A stretch of DNA of 64,000 nt from Manihot esculenta (taxonomy: Eukaryota > Streptophyta > Magnoliopsida > Malpighiales > Euphorbiaceae). The notes under the pieces are model-generated. The model did not search any database. It had not been told where the DNA came from and saw only the letters and a list, made by a program, of their open reading frames with translations. The DNA lies in the NCBI RefSeq assembly GCF_001659605.2, contig NC_035161.2:27079691-27143690 (forward strand). Direction: 5' to 3'. Below are positions 35,401 to 47,985 of the stretch, one piece after another. Position numbers and translations under genes: made by a program. Positions within the stretch are counted from its first letter, which is position 1. Each line of letters starts with the position of its first letter.

Positions 35401-36850
35401 AGGCCAAGGCCCCAACACGTAATCGATGGCCCTCCATGGTTCTTACTCTTTTACAGCGAGATGCATCCCATATCTATAAATGAGATGACACGAGGGATAA
35501 TTGAAATAATGCAAAAATCCAATAACAACACCATGGGAGTGTTCCACAAAAGTGTGGTAAAAACATGGTATGTCTCCTTAGGAAGAAGAACACAACCAAC
35601 TTAGTAACATAAAAAACTCTTGAACGTCAGTTGCTTCAATTTAATACAATTGCCTGATTCTTCTAGGGACTAGTTATAATTTCTTGGCCTAACTCAAATC
35701 TTTAAAAAGAATGAAATCTAATTAACATCATATTAACCAAAGACTGCTTTTTCGAATGTCAAATTGTTTCTCAGTTTCCTTTCTGTATTTTCAATATTGT
35801 TGTTAGTCCATTTCTACAGGCACATAACAACGCATATGCTGCAAAATATGCATACAAACAAAACTAATTATCACAGTCACTAACCTGGACTTTCCCATTG
35901 CTAGTTCCAACAGCTAGATGTGTTCCACGCTGAGCCCATCCCACTGAACATACGCTGTCGTCAATCCCCAAATCACACAATTTTGTCACCTATTTTCACC
36001 AGACCAAGAACGAATAAAAACGCAAAAATCCATTAACTAAAATCTCAGAACAGCAGTGAAAGAACTCAAACAGCAGCAAACTTCAAAGCTGGTACTCACC
36101 TTGCTACTGCAAGCATTCCACAAGTACACACAATTTCCCAAACCAACAGAGAGTACATTATGTGACGACCAGTCGACCAAATTCAAATAAAAATCATCTT
36201 GCAATGCGGGTGCGTCCAATACCTAAACAAACAGAAAAGTAAAAAGAAAGTCAATCACGATAAATCCAAAAATATATATACATAAAAATAAAAGTTTCCA
36301 TAAACTCTTAAAAACTCCATATTGGCTGCAAAATTGAAATTTTTACCTTGTAAGGTGATCTTGGGACCTTCCTTGGAGTCTTAACTGGGCTATGACTAAC
36401 GCCAGGTCTCTCGTCATCAAATCCAAATGGTGAAAGCGAGTGCATTGACCGCCTTGTCTCCGTCTTGAACCGGAAAATATTGCGTCCCGGTGAGTCCCTT
36501 TTATCCGGTGTGTGGGGTCCGAAAAGAGCAGAACGGAGTAATGCCGCGTAGGCACTTGAGCTGTCCTCCTTTCCTCCATCTGACGCCGGAAGACTCGACG
36601 ACGGCGGAGGAGAAGAAGACGAAACGTTGAATAGGGCAAAATTAGAGCTGGATCTGCTGGGAATAAACCTATCAGAATAAATAGTTCTGGACGGAGATAT
36701 ATAATGGTTAGAGTTGATCAAGCGGTTGACGTGGTCAGATGGAGTTAGGGTGTCGAGATTCAGAGAGGGGCGTGGCATTGTTGCAGGAACATTCAGCTGC
36801 GAAGAAGGAGTTGATTGGACTATCAGTGGTGAAATCATGGGATCATCCAT
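29438..36850 (-). CDS. CCS52A: CCS52A / FIZZY-RELATED (Cdh1-type) activator of the anaphase-promoting complex
   Basis: Brings mitotic cyclins and other substrates to the APC/C ubiquitin ligase; in plants it drives the switch from mitosis to endoreduplication. Ten exons on the minus strand: 36850-36347, 36222-36100, 35989-35885, 35473-35294, 35091-35029, 34719-34525, 30420-30319, 30215-30153, 30026-29958 and 29491-29438. All junctions keep phase 0, giving 485 residues. Motifs are the C-box DRFIPSR (60-66), a Cdh1-specific segment [13 protein letters not shown], seven WD40 repeats from [11 protein letters not shown] onward, the cyclin-binding RVL in [10 protein letters not shown], and the C-terminal Ile-Arg tail (GRTTIR) that docks on the APC/C. 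The sequence fits the A type rather than CCS52B. Intron 6 is 4.1 kb and holds a transposon; the other introns are about 100-500 bases. Confidence 0.97.
32382..33791. mobile_element. MULE-like non-autonomous element in CCS52A intron 6
   Basis: 1410 bp, bounded by a perfect 9-bp target duplication AAGAAAATA (32373-32381 and 33792-33800). The left end starts GGGTAAATTACAC and the right end, inverted, starts GGGGAAGTTATG. The inner sequences are recognisable inverted relatives for about 120 bp (for example TTTTTAAAACCRAAYACTTAAAT). No transposase is encoded. The interior, notably 32950-33620, is less AT-rich than its surroundings and could be captured DNA. Confidence 0.82.
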
Positions 36851-39800
36851 AGGGGAATGTACTAGACAAACTAAGAGAGAGAGAAGAAGAGAAGAGTGAG
36901 GTTGAAGAAGACGGGTGGGATTGGGTTTGGGTGCTGGCGGGTGTAGGGTAGAAATATGTGAGACCCTTGGGTATGAGGCTGTTAATTTTCCCGGGAAATA
37001 ATTGTAAACAGACACAGGCACGGTTATGCGGGTGAATTTTTTGCGCGAAAGTGAGCGTTATATCAGCCCCTTTCCCTGCCAGCCACGGATACACGACAGT
37101 GTTTGGAAATCCCATTATGATTAGGATTGGATTCTATTGATTAAAAAAAAAAAAAATCAACCCCTTCAATATAATTAAAAAAATTAAAATAAAGAATAAA
37201 TATTTTTTTATTTTTTATAATATTTTTAACATTTATGTGGAATCCAATTAAATTTTAGATAGAATTTATTTAAAATAAATCTTATTGTTTAGTATGACAT
37301 GATTTAAAATATAAAATTCAATTAAATTCATCATAAATCTTGTTTCATGTAATTTCATATTTAAAATTTATTAGTTTTCATTTCCAAAATTACTTTTAAA
37401 AATAAAATAAAAATTAATTTATTCTTGAGGCTCATTCCCAATATAGCTAGGCTTAAGATAGAATTCCTTCCAATGGCCGCCACTAAGTTCACTACAGAGG
37501 GACTCAAGCCCAACAAACTCATTGGGAATATGCAAATAGCTAAAAACATCAAGCCTTCTCTTTTATAAACATTGTTGGCTAACAGGCAGCATGGTCTTTG
37601 GACTTCAAATCTAATAGCCCTAATTCAAGGCATTTTAACCTGCCAGGATTTAAATTTATACTCGATTAGGGCTGAGTAGAAATTAATTTTAATAAAAAGA
37701 AATTTTATTAAAATTAATTTAATTTAATTATTCAATTTGATTTTTTAATTAATCAATTCAATTTACTAATATCTTTAAAGAAATTTGCCATCCATCTCTA
37801 CATATAATAGTAAAACATTTTGTAAATTCTAATTTCTAAATACAATTAATATAGCAATAAAATTATAGTAACAATTAAAAATTAAAACAATATATTTGGA
37901 CAATTTAAGCAGTATAATAACTTTATTCTGTTTATCAACTTAATTATTTAATTTTTTTTTAATACTTAATTTTTTAATTAAAAAAATATTTTTTCGTTGA
38001 GTAATTTTTTTAAATATTTCAAATGCTAAAAAATGTGAAAAAAATAATTTACAAACTAATATTTAGTTTTATAATTGACTAAATTTAAATAAGAATATAA
38101 ATGTTTCAGCTTATAGCAATGCTTATATGACTATATTGAGAAGGTAGACTCCTGGTTAATAAAATATAAATATATGATGAGTCTGTTCACCTAAAGCTCT
38201 TCCTGTTCCTTAAACTTGTAATAAGAATTCTAGTCATTCTTAACCTTACCTCACAAGGTGTATGCCATCAACTATAGAATGCTTTGAAGCCACGTTTCTT
38301 TCTTCCCTTTTTATCTTTAGACGTTCTTTAATGTTTAAAAGATTAATTTTCTCCAAATGAAGAAGTTTAAAAAGATTAAAATAGTGAATATTACCAAAAC
38401 AATTTAAAATAATAATTTTCTTGTGAATTTTGATGCTAGTAAATTCATTCTCACCAGAAAAAATGCTTCTCTTTCTTTTAATGATCTTTCTCTACTCCTT
38501 CAGGTAAGAGATGGTCATTCTTTCCTCTGACTCGGTCCTTGGTTTCTCTCTTGCCGAATCGAGTGTATATAAGTTTTAATAAGGCATTTTACAAGTGGTG
38601 AATTTTTTTGAGAGGGTTTATCCGGATGTTTTTTTTTTCTTCCATTTATTTGTGTGGATTGCTAGTTTTAACTTGTCTCTTTATTGATTTGTTTGCATGG
38701 AACTTTCGATTGATGGAGGGGACGACAATTATTATTTTCATTAGTGTCTATGAATCAAATGTAACAAGACTAAAATCATAAATAGTATTTCGATGAGTAG
38801 TAACTTAAAAAGCACAAATGATCCATGAGCCATACCACCTCCATTTATTGTCGCCATATTTCATATTTGAGTTTTATCTCCTAATTCTCTTTGACATCTT
38901 GATGAGCGTTTTTAGGCCAGTCCCCGTAAACATTTGGTCCATTCAGTTAAAAATCGAATTGAACTGAAATAATCAAAAATCAAATTGAAGACATTTTCTT
39001 AAACGGAATCCAATAAGAGAGAAAATTGAATTGAACTAAACTGATCTGATTCAGTTTGTTTTTTTCGATTCAATCGATTGGATCCACTTTTAGGATTTCA
39101 CAATTTGGAAAGCGAGCTAAGAATTCCTTAATCCAGCTATCTACGGGCCCTTTCAATCAACTAATTGCTTTTCATTCTTAACTAACTCCAGCTAGGCTTC
39201 AACTTGAGATTGAATCTCCTCTAGTGAAAAATTCTCACATTTGGATTCTAGCTAACTTTTCTTTTCATAGTTTGTTATTTACATATGATATATCAGAAAC
39301 TTACAAAAGCAGAGAAATTATTAAAAATTCAACAAAACTGAACTGCTAAACCATTCATATTCTTGAAAATTACTTTTTCTAATAAACTAATCACAAGATC
39401 AAATCACTAAATCGTTCAAAGTAATTACGATCTTTGATTAATTCATTAATTATCCTGCTAGAAAATGATGAATGGAGTATTACCTATAAGAACTTAATGA
39501 TATTGCTAGCGCCAAATACGTAAGGAGCAATGGTGAACTTTGTCGGTTTAGTTAGAGGAAAATACCGAGCCAAGCCACATTTCTCAGCATATCTTTGCTT
39601 GAGAATCTTACAAGCACCGTAAGGACTAATAACCACCACAGGCGACAGCGGCAGCAACGCGAGGAGCGGCCAACGAGGAGCTCAACCAATAAAGAAGGGG
39701 CGATGGGCCGATGGGCCGATGATGACGGAGGGGGCAATAACAAACCTCTAGATCTTTTTTTGAGAGTAATCGACGATGACGTGAAAAGAGGAGAGGAGAT

Positions 39801-40436
39801 TGGAGAGGGTGACTTTGTAATCTGAGATAAGTGACCGGCGATGCATGACGGTGTGACGCCTTCTACATGCGTGAGGAGATTGAGGCAAAGAGAACGACAG
39901 AGGAAAATTGATGATACAGGGCTAGGGTCGCATGCTATATTATGATATTAGTATCTTCAATATGACACAATACAATATCGATTTCGATTCGGTTTAACCA
40001 AAAATTTTTTGATCAAATTCAAACTAAAATTATTGATTTTTTAAAAAATACAAGCCAAATCGAATAAAAAATAAAACCGAAACATTTAATCGGTTATTTT
40101 AATTTAAACCGAATACTGTTCACTCCTAATCTCCATGAATGCATGAGCATATCCAGTCTTCTCTATAGCAAGGCTGCAATAAGGAATCCTTTGATCGGAT
40201 TAGCTCCTAGAGTCATGTAGTCATCATGGTTAAGGTTTTTCTAACTTGGACTTTTTTGTTATACATAGGTAGACATCTATTGTATTCTATGCTTATAAAC
40301 CCATGGCCCAGCTTTGCAATCTGCATATTTTTCTAACCTTTGGCAAAAAATAAAATAAACTTCATTCTCTATCAAAAAAAAAATTTTTTAACTGAATTCT
40401 CTATCAAAATATACGAAAATTATTCTACAACACATG
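36851..40436. other. CCS52A leader and promoter, then intergenic DNA
   Basis: Bases 36851 to about 37050 are the probable 5' leader and promoter of CCS52A. Beyond this the sequence is AT-rich with no gene I can support. A GC-richer patch at 39590-39930 holds low-complexity open frames on both strands without any recognisable domain. Stretches at 37660-37760, 38935-39080 and 39955-40125 are rich in AATCGAATT/AACCGAA motifs, a degenerate repeat also found at 11545-12010 and 48945-49310. Confidence 0.45.
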
Positions 40437-41232
40437 TGATAACGTATAAAAAATAGGATCACAAAATCGTGATATGTGTACACATAAATCGAAAGCCTTT
40501 CTATATGGTCGGATTGGACAGTAAGAAGTCCGACCCATTGAGTACGAAGAATTAGACCAACAACACTCCTGAGTTTACCAAAATTCAGAACGGATAGACC
40601 GACCTCCTCAAAGACTAGAGAGGACGGTGATTTAACTCATTTCTATATAAGTCATATAAGCCCGACACGACTTGATGAAGTCAGGGTAAAGATGCCGATC
40701 TTCTATGAGCTGGTCGCTCTTTGGTACAACATAGGGATCATAAGCGCGCATATAGAGGGTACGAACAGGCTAACTTTGCATTTATTGTCATATAGCCCAT
40801 TATTAATGTACTGCCTGACACACCTACACAAAAATATTATTGCCCCATTAGAAGGAGACACGACACCAAGAGCATCAATTTTATTCAAAGGTATTTATAC
40901 ACCAAATTAACCCTAAAGAAGGGATCTCTCCTTCTCAGGAAAAAGGATCTATCTCTCTCTCTTTCGGTCACATGGAGGGAACCAAAAACCACTATTTTCT
41001 TCTCTTCTTTGTTTTACTTCCCTTAACTCCACTAAGTTCCCAGATCTGGCTTGAGCGTCAGAGAGTCTCCACCGGAAACTTTCCTGGTAGACCCCTGATC
41101 GTCTTCTTCAACTTATAGGTCTCCTTCCTCAAAGCCAAGCATAGAGAGACCCAATGAACTAATCAACCCAGTGAATCAAACCTCTGCCTAGGTGTTCTTA
41201 TTTGGATGCTCCGCCAGATCTCAGTATTATCA
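40437..41232 (+). repeat. Left LTR (TGATAA...TTATCA) of the LARD-like element
   Basis: 796 bp, clearly homologous to 43339-44246 but diverged at many positions and lacking some internal segments, so this is an old insertion. It contains a CT-rich run near 40950. Confidence 0.85.
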
Positions 41233-41944
41233 AGTTGGCTTGTGGGAACAAATGAGACTATCTTAGCGTTGGAGTTTCCAAACAAAATTCATTGGGATCC
41301 ACATGGCAAGTCAAGAAAAGTTAATAGCCAAACAACAAAAAAGAACCAAAGGGAAGAGAGATGGTGAAAGACCCAAGGATCGCTAATGACATATAAAAAC
41401 CACATGGTAAAAATCAGAAAAAGGCCGACATTGATGTGAGCAGAGAATGTGACACAAGAGCAATCCGTTCGGAGTGAAAGAGAGATGACATGCGCGAGTT
41501 AACCAAACTACACAGTTATCTCTTTAGTCCAAACTATTTTTGTCATCATGACTAATTTCAAACATTAGTCCTTCTGAATATATGCTTGGAGATGATAGTA
41601 TTTTAGAAACAGTTTAAAGCGCTTTTATCGGTGATTAATATTGGTATGAATTCCTTAAGAAGGGTATTATCTGCTTAAGCATGTTGCTATGAGAATTAAA
41701 AGCTGTAGAATGATTTATGCATGAGAAATATTATTTATTAGATTCTTTGGAATTATATGAGATGATATAGTTGGAAAAAAATTAATAGTTTATATTTAGT
41801 TAAAATATGAAACTATATATCTTGATGTTCAAGTTAACAACGAGCATCTTTGTTACATATACTCTGTGCAAACTTTTATTTTGCAGATAAATTTTAAAAG
41901 CAAGAACAAGGCTAATAAACTTGAAAGTCTCGGCCATAAAACCA

Positions 41945-42315
41945 GAAGACCTCGAAGATCTCAATGAGATAGGTGACCGGTCTTGAAAATAAGACTATCG
42001 ACACCACAAAATCGATTGAGGAGATGAAGATCTCAATAAGGTAGATGACCGATCTCGGACATAAAATCTCCGGAACCACAAAACCGGTTGAGGAGATGAA
42101 GACCTCAATGAGGTAGATAACCGATCTTCGAAATAAGACTGTCAATACCACAAAACCGGTTGAAAAAAATGAAAACCTTAATAAGGTGGGTGACCGATCT
42201 CGGAAATAAACCACCGGCACTATAAAATCGATTGAGAAAATGAAGACCTCAATGAGGTGGGAGACCAATCTTGGAAATTGACCTCCGGCATCAAAAAGCC
42301 GAGTTGAGGAAAAAG
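41945..42315. repeat. Five 72-bp tandem units inside the LARD-like element
   Basis: Units recur about every 72 bases, each with AAGACCTCAATGAGGTRGRT, then GACCGATCT and CCACAAAACCGGTTGAGG variants. They create a 186-codon open frame on the minus strand that is a repeat artefact. Confidence 0.88.
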
Positions 42316-42479
42316 AAGTCCGAAAGCAGACTAACGAGCCAAAGAGCTCAGATGATAAAGAGCAAATGCGCTCGGATGAGATCCAGTGCCAAGTATCAGA
42401 AGGTCCCCTCCAAAAGGAGCATGGGTTAACAATACACAATGATAAGGGCTGAGCATGCCCCACAAGAAACACAAGAAAA

Positions 42480-43130
42480 AATCCAAAATAATCAGACTAA
42501 GGTCGGGGGCAAAAAGCCCAGATTTCTTTAAGAGCAAATAGCCCGGAATGAAGAATCATGGTTTTGCGCTCCAAAATGCTTAAGGGCAGATAGTCTAGAG
42601 GATAAAAAATGCTCGGAAGAAGCTTGAGGGCAAGTAGCCCGAAAAGCGAATAAGGGCAAAAATAGCCCGAAAAGCACTTAAGGGCAAAAATGTCTGGAAG
42701 TTATGAAGAGCCAAAGAGCTCAAAAGAAAGAATTAGTGCTAAAAAGCCTGGAGTATCATATAGAGAATCAAAAGAGTTCGGGAGAAAAATCAAGGCTAAA
42801 GAGCTCGAAAAAGAGCTAAAATGCTCGTAAAACTAGTTAGGGCTAAAGAGTGCGGAATGATATAGAAAATCAAAGAGTTCGGACGAACGTTAGGGCTAGA
42901 GAGCCCAATAAAGAGCCAAACTACTTGTGAAATCAATAAGCTAAAACGCTTATTAAAAGATCTAGAGCTTAAAGCTCGAAAGACGCCTCAGAGTAAAATG
43001 CTCAGAAGAAGATCCAAAAGGGCAGACCATTAAGGTCAGGTCAGAAAGGCAAGGCTAGAAGGGCAGAGCACCCAAGTCGAACCTTCCAAAAGAAAAAACT
43101 ACCAATGTCAGACTTTCAATGAAAAAGACC
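42480..43130. repeat. Short imperfect palindromic repeats inside the LARD-like element
   Basis: Many small hairpin-like words recur about every 30-40 bases: GGGCAAAAAGCCC, GAGCAAATAGCCCGG, GAGCCAAAGAGCTC, GAGCTAAAATGCTCG. Spacing and sequence vary, so this is not a CRISPR array. A similar style occurs at 52960-53230 in the neighbouring gypsy derivative. Confidence 0.75.
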
Positions 43131-43338
43131 ATCAAGATCAGATCTCCTAAAAGGATGATTATCAAGATATAAAATTTGCTCTCTCGGATCGGTCTATGTT
43201 AAGTTGACCAATTCCATTGATCGCACTTTTCTTTGAAATTCATAAGTGTCAACCAAATGAACAGGTAGCGTCAAATTAGCAGGATGGGTTTCCTTCTCCA
43301 ACCGTCATAAATAACTATCGAAGAAGCAAAATGGCAAC

Positions 43339-44246
43339 TGATAATGTATAAAAAATAGGACCCCTAAGTTCGTGACATATGTACACGTGAATCGAAAGCC
43401 TTTTCATCTGGTCGGATCGAGCAGTAAAAAGCCCAACCTATTGAGTATAAAAAATCAGACCAGCAATACTACTGAGTTTACTAAAGCCCAAAACAGACAG
43501 ATCAACCTCCTCAAAGACTGGAGAGGACGGACAGACCGACCCCCTCAATAGCCCATAATGCAATAAGGCTTTGAACGCCGATGTGGCTGACCTCAGTAAC
43601 CGGAAGGAGCTCATTTCTATGTAGGTCGAATGAGCCTGGCATGACCTAATGAAGTCAGGGTAAATATGCCGACCTCCTATGAGCTAGTCGCCTCTTTGGT
43701 ATATCACAGAGATCATAAGCGCGCATGTAGAGGGTACGAAACGGCTAGCTCCGCATTTATTATCCTATAACCCATCATAAATATATTGCCTGACATACCT
43801 ACACAAAAATATTTCTGCCCTATCAGAAGGGGATACGACACCAGGAGCATCAACTTTATTTAAAGATATTTATATATCAAACTAACCCTAAAAAAAGGAT
43901 CTCTCTTTCTCGGAATAAAGAATTTATCTCTCTCTCTTGGAATAAAGAATTTATCTCTCTCTCTCGGTCATACGGAGGGAACCAAAATCTACTATTCTCT
44001 TCTCTTATCTGTTTTACTTTTCTTAACTCCACTAAATTTTCAGATTTGATTTGAGCGTTGAAGGGTCTCCATTGAAAACTTCTCTGATGGATCCCTGATT
44101 GTCTTTTTCTTTTTATAGGTCCCCTTCATTAAAACCAAGTATGGAAAGAACTAATGGACTGATCACAGATCAATTATCAATTCAGTGATAAAAACATCTG
44201 CCTAAATGTTCTTATTTGGATATCCTATCGGATCTCACTATTATCA
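43339..44246 (+). repeat. Right LTR (TGATAA...TTATCA) of the LARD-like element
   Basis: 908 bp, homologous to 40437-41232. It is longer partly because of an extra stretch near 43500-43610 and a duplicated CT-rich piece near 43930-43970. Confidence 0.85.
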
Positions 44247-46135
44247 TCCTGAAACACCAACATTGATTTAGTAGGTACATCACATGTTAGTCTCACTAGG
44301 GAGGGTTTTTTGTCTTTTGGAGTTAAAAAAATTTTTTTTTTCAAACCCTGATCCAAATATTTTTTTTTTCAAATTAAGGTGAAAATTAATTTTACTGTGC
44401 TTTTACAGTAGAGCGTTAAAAAAGAATAATTAAAAAAAATTAAATACATTATCGTAATGCATAAGTGCGGCATTCCACGCTTTAATTAATTTAAATTATA
44501 AATTTAATTTTTATTTAATTAATTATTATATTATATTTTATTAATTTAATTTATTTAATTATATATTAAATTTATAAAATATAGTTATAAAAACTATACT
44601 AATATTAGTATTAATATTAATTAATTTAAATTATTTGTAATATAATATGATATTTATTATATTTGCCAATTTATTTTATTAATTTATATAATTTAATTAA
44701 TGCTAAGGATATATACCAATGCATTAATCATATACAATTTATTTTATAAATGTATTAATTAATGCTAAAGATATATACAATTTATTTTATTGATAAATAA
44801 TTAATGTAGATATTATAAAAAATTAAATAAAAAATATATGTAAATACTTAAAAATTATGAAATGTAATAAAATTATGTTAATATATATATATGAATGATA
44901 AAGTAAAAAAATAATATTAAGGATAATGTAAATGTCTTTCTATGCTATGTGAACGTCTTCATTTTTTTGTGGATATTGAATTTTATATAACTAACGGTCA
45001 CCGTTTGTATTCTCACATTCGATAGTACCAGAATTAATATTCGTGGAAATCATGAAAATATTAAAAATTAAAATTTATGGGGTATTTTAAGTGAAATATG
45101 TGAAAATAGAGAAAAATTATGAGAAGAAATATGAAATAAAATAAATTTTAATTTTTTATAGTTTTCAAAATTCATAAATATTTATATTAAATATTTATAA
45201 ATTAATTGTAATAAAAATAATAAAATAGAATGATAAATATGAAATATATAATATTTATTATAAATAAATTAAAATAATTAATATTTATGATAATATTAAT
45301 ATAATTTTTATAATTATATTTATATAAATTTAATATATAATTAATTAAATTATATAAATTAATAAATATGATAAATATAATATAATATTATAAATAATTT
45401 AAATTAATTAATATTAATACTAATATTAGTATTTTTTTTTTTTTTAACTTGAAAAAGGCAAAAAGTCCCACCAGAGAATTGTCTTGTATTTCTAGTAATG
45501 TTGGGGACAAGAGAGAGACATTTGAAGCTTCTACCATCAATGTCCATAATTACGTGTTCTGCATTTAACCCCCGAAATTCACTCTGTCCATGCACCAGAT
45601 TTAACTTGGCCTCTCACAAGAAAGCAGCTTCCATCATCATCATCATCTTCTTCTTTTATCATTGTTTCTTCTAACATGGTTACTCATGCTGTCCCAGCAT
45701 CCGTTGACATTCTCTTAGAAACAAAATCATCTCTCTTTTTCTTCTGTCCACCGTTACCAAATACTTACCGTAACATTTTTTTTAATGATGTAATTTTTGG
45801 GTTCTTGGTTTATTGCTTTATAAATATTTGTATCATTCAATGTACCCTAGAAGAAATTGAAAATCACAAATGAACCTGGAAATGCTAAATTCTAATTACA
45901 GAACAAGACGGATTCAAGTTTTAGTAAAAAAATGCTGCAAAAATATAGAAAAAAGAAAAAGCTGATGGAACCTAAGGGAAACCAGAGCATGTGAAACAGA
46001 GATGTTCTGTTTCAAATATAAACAAGTGACAAAATTTTTTGTTGATTCTATCCTTCTTCTCAAATCAATACAAATTCGTTTTCTTTTAAAATATTATTAC
46101 AAAAAGAATAATGTTCATAATGAGAGATGAACAAT
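44247..46135. other. AT-rich spacer and DUF1191 3' flank
   Basis: Bases 44400-45430 are extremely AT-rich with long poly(A)/poly(T) words. From 45430 to 45870 the composition is more balanced, with short open frames that have no recognisable domain. No gene is supported. Confidence 0.45.
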
Positions 46136-47080
46136 TCAAGAACGGCGATAAGGTATATACTCATGTTCAATCGCAGGCATGGTTCGAGTAACAGTTGCTG
46201 TAGGTGCTCTCACATGGCCAACCATTGATACTTGCAGAGCTTCCTCTTCATATGCTCTTCTCTCCATCTCTTCCATTCTCGCTTTCTTCTTTACTTTAAC
46301 AAACATTGCAACCAAAAGCAAGCCCAATAGGAATATTCCCAAGGCAGAGCCGACGGTGCTCCCCACCACCACTTTCCACAGGCTGATCGTTTTTCTTCCC
46401 TGCCCTGTTGCTCCTGCCGCCGGTGGTCCTGTTGGCGGCGACTCGATCACCAAGCCGTAGTGGCCATGCCTTGTGACAACACAAACATGATGGGATACAG
46501 GGGTTTTCAGTGTCACCTTTCCATCATTTTCAAAACTAGCACAGATTGGCCTGATTCCTGATTTGTTTGCGGTATTGGTTGTCTTGGTAAAGTCTATAGT
46601 AATGGGTTTTTCTCCAGCATGGATTCCAAGCTCAAAAGGGTTGCTAAAATTCACATCACTGCCACCATTGTAAGCCAAAAGGCCTAAAATTGGGGACACG
46701 AGTTGATATCCTGATAAGTCATAGTTGGCGTAATATATAGAAGACCAGTTATGTCCTAAGTTTTGTCTAATCACCATCACTCTCTCTACACATGGCTTCA
46801 CAATTACACCAATACCCAGATGGAATTCCTTTACCTGAGCACCATATCTCCGGAGACTGCCGCACCGGAACCGCACAGTATCCACCTTGATGCCGGAAAA
46901 GTTTGCCGGCAAATGCACAGTGTGTAGTATACCTGTCTTGAAGTGTATGCCATAGGACTTGAATGTGTAATCTCTAATGACAAGATCGAGAAGACGAGCA
47001 GATTTGATCCCTTGAGCTTCAACTCTGATGGATGCCAAGGAGAGCAGAATTATCAAGGAGAAAGAAAGAGGAGAGCCCAT
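46136..47080 (-). CDS. DUF1191 family protein, single-pass membrane protein of unknown function
   Basis: A single-exon frame of 314 residues. An N-terminal signal peptide (MGSPLSFSLIILLSLASI, cleavage probably after about residue 22) is followed by the conserved DUF1191 ectodomain with SARLLDLVIRDYTFKSY, GIHFKTGILHTVHLP, GIKVDTVRFRCGSLRRYGAQ and NLGHNWSSIYYANYDLSGY. A Pro/Gly-rich stalk precedes one membrane helix at about 239-260 (VGSTVGSALGIFLLGLLLVA), then a basic and acidic cytoplasmic tail (KVKKKARMEEMERRAYEEEA) ending IEHEYIPYRRS. Topology suggests a plasma-membrane or secretory-pathway protein with its N-terminus outside. No biochemical role is established for the family to my knowledge. 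Its position beside CCS52A matches Arabidopsis At4g22900. Confidence 0.95.
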   Translation of the reverse strand: MGSPLSFSLIILLSLASIRVEAQGIKSARLLDLVIRDYTFKSYGIHFKTGILHTVHLPANFSGIKVDTVRFRCGSLRRYGAQVKEFHLGIGVIVKPCVERVMVIRQNLGHNWSSIYYANYDLSGYQLVSPILGLLAYNGGSDVNFSNPFELGIHAGEKPITIDFTKTTNTANKSGIRPICASFENDGKVTLKTPVSHHVCVVTRHGHYGLVIESPPTGPPAAGATGQGRKTISLWKVVVGSTVGSALGIFLLGLLLVAMFVKVKKKARMEEMERRAYEEEALQVSMVGHVRAPTATVTRTMPAIEHEYIPYRRS

Positions 47081-47493
47081 GTGAGAATGTGAGCTTGGTT
47101 TTAAAGGAGCTGGTAATTTTCTGGCACTGGAACATTAAAGAGAATGGAATTGATTTCTATGGAAAATATTTCCACTTGAGCTACTTGTGTTCCTGTGGAT
47201 ATGTAACAGGAATGAAGTTGCAAAGAGGAAAGCTGAAACTGTTTGGGGAAATTTATGATGAGAAAAAAGCAGCTTTTTGGTGAATTAAAGAAGAAGAAAG
47301 GAAAAGTGAAAGGAAAGTTCCGCTCATACTTTCCATAAAATGTAGTACTATTGTGCCATAGGTGAAATATGAGTAAATTTATGGAAGGAAAGATAATAAA
47401 TTTCACGCTTTTGACACCATATTTCTAAGTTTTACTTTTTCTTTTTCAAGCTATTAGTAATAAAAAATAAAGTTTTTTTTTTTGTTGGTTTTT
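47081..47493. promoter_or_regulatory. DUF1191 leader and upstream region
   Basis: Spacer upstream of the minus-strand DUF1191 gene, containing its leader and promoter. No specific element can be assigned. Confidence 0.35.
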
Positions 47494-47509
47494 AAAAATG
47501 AAAGTTTTA

Positions 47510-47985
47510 AATGAATGAGTTGAAAATTGGAGCTTCTCTCTCTAGTTCTCTAGAGAGAGTCTTTATCTGTGGGAAGTTTCTTTTCTGGAGCTCGGTCTCC
47601 TTCTTTCTGCCAGACTCTCAGCCCCCTCTGCCGCAGCAGGACATGAGCGACGTCCTTCTTTACCGCTTGAAATGTGGGTTCCCTTCACACCTTCGGATGG
47701 ATTTTTTTTCTTTTGTTTGTTTTATTTTGATTTTAGTTTCTTTCCGTTTTCTAGGGTTAGTAGATTCGATGGTGAAATGGAGAGGGGTTCTTTTTATCTG
47801 CGTTGCCCTTGTTTTTCTTGTAGTTTGGTAACTTGTTTGGCTTTGCATGCTAGTTTTGGCGCTCCTCTGTTCCAAATTTGTCCTCATTGCATCATTTTGC
47901 TTTGGGAGAATTAGAGGTGCTTCTTCTCCTCTGTTGTTTTGGATTTTAAAACATTATTTTTAATAAATTTATTATATTTTTCAAA
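47510..47985 (+). mobile_element. Short poly(A)-tailed retro-insertion (LINE-derivative or SINE-like)
   Basis: A body of about 475 bp starts in a CT-rich region with GAGCTTCTCTCTCTAG. It ends in an AT-rich tail with a run of A, and is bracketed by a near-perfect direct repeat of about 15 bp, AAAAATGAAAGTTTTA (47494-47509) against AAAAATGAAAGATTTA (47986-48001). Such features indicate target-primed reverse transcription. The open frames inside have no recognisable domain. Confidence 0.55.

Larger units (their letters stand above)
40437..44246 (+). mobile_element. Non-autonomous LTR retrotransposon (LARD-like), no coding capacity
   Basis: Two related LTRs, 40437-41232 and 43339-44246, both start TGATAA and end TTATCA, a perfect 6-bp inverted pair. 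The 2.1-kb interior has no gag or pol. Instead it carries five 72-bp tandem units and then a long run of short imperfect repeats. Orientation is taken from the TATA-like and leader-like order within the LTRs and is not proven. The flanking pentamers (ACATG and TCCTG) do not match, so the target duplication has decayed or the ends have been altered. Confidence 0.8.

Noticed and set aside
39595..39825. Possible small gene of 76 codons
   Set aside because: Low-complexity Arg/Glu-rich frame with an equally open opposite strand, no domain, and no splice or promoter context.
41912..42472. 186-codon minus-strand frame
   Set aside because: It is produced by the five 72-bp tandem units, which read as a repeated peptide. 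There is no conserved domain and no coding bias.
42480..43130. CRISPR-like regularly spaced repeats
   Set aside because: Repeat words vary in sequence and spacing, there are no unique spacers, and the context is a plant LTR element.
40432..44251. Target-site duplication for the TGATAA/TTATCA element
   Set aside because: The flanking pentamers ACATG and TCCTG do not agree, so no duplication is claimed.
45404..45873. Short open frames on both strands before DUF1191
   Set aside because: About 65 codons each, with no family resemblance and A/T-run edges; probably intergenic.
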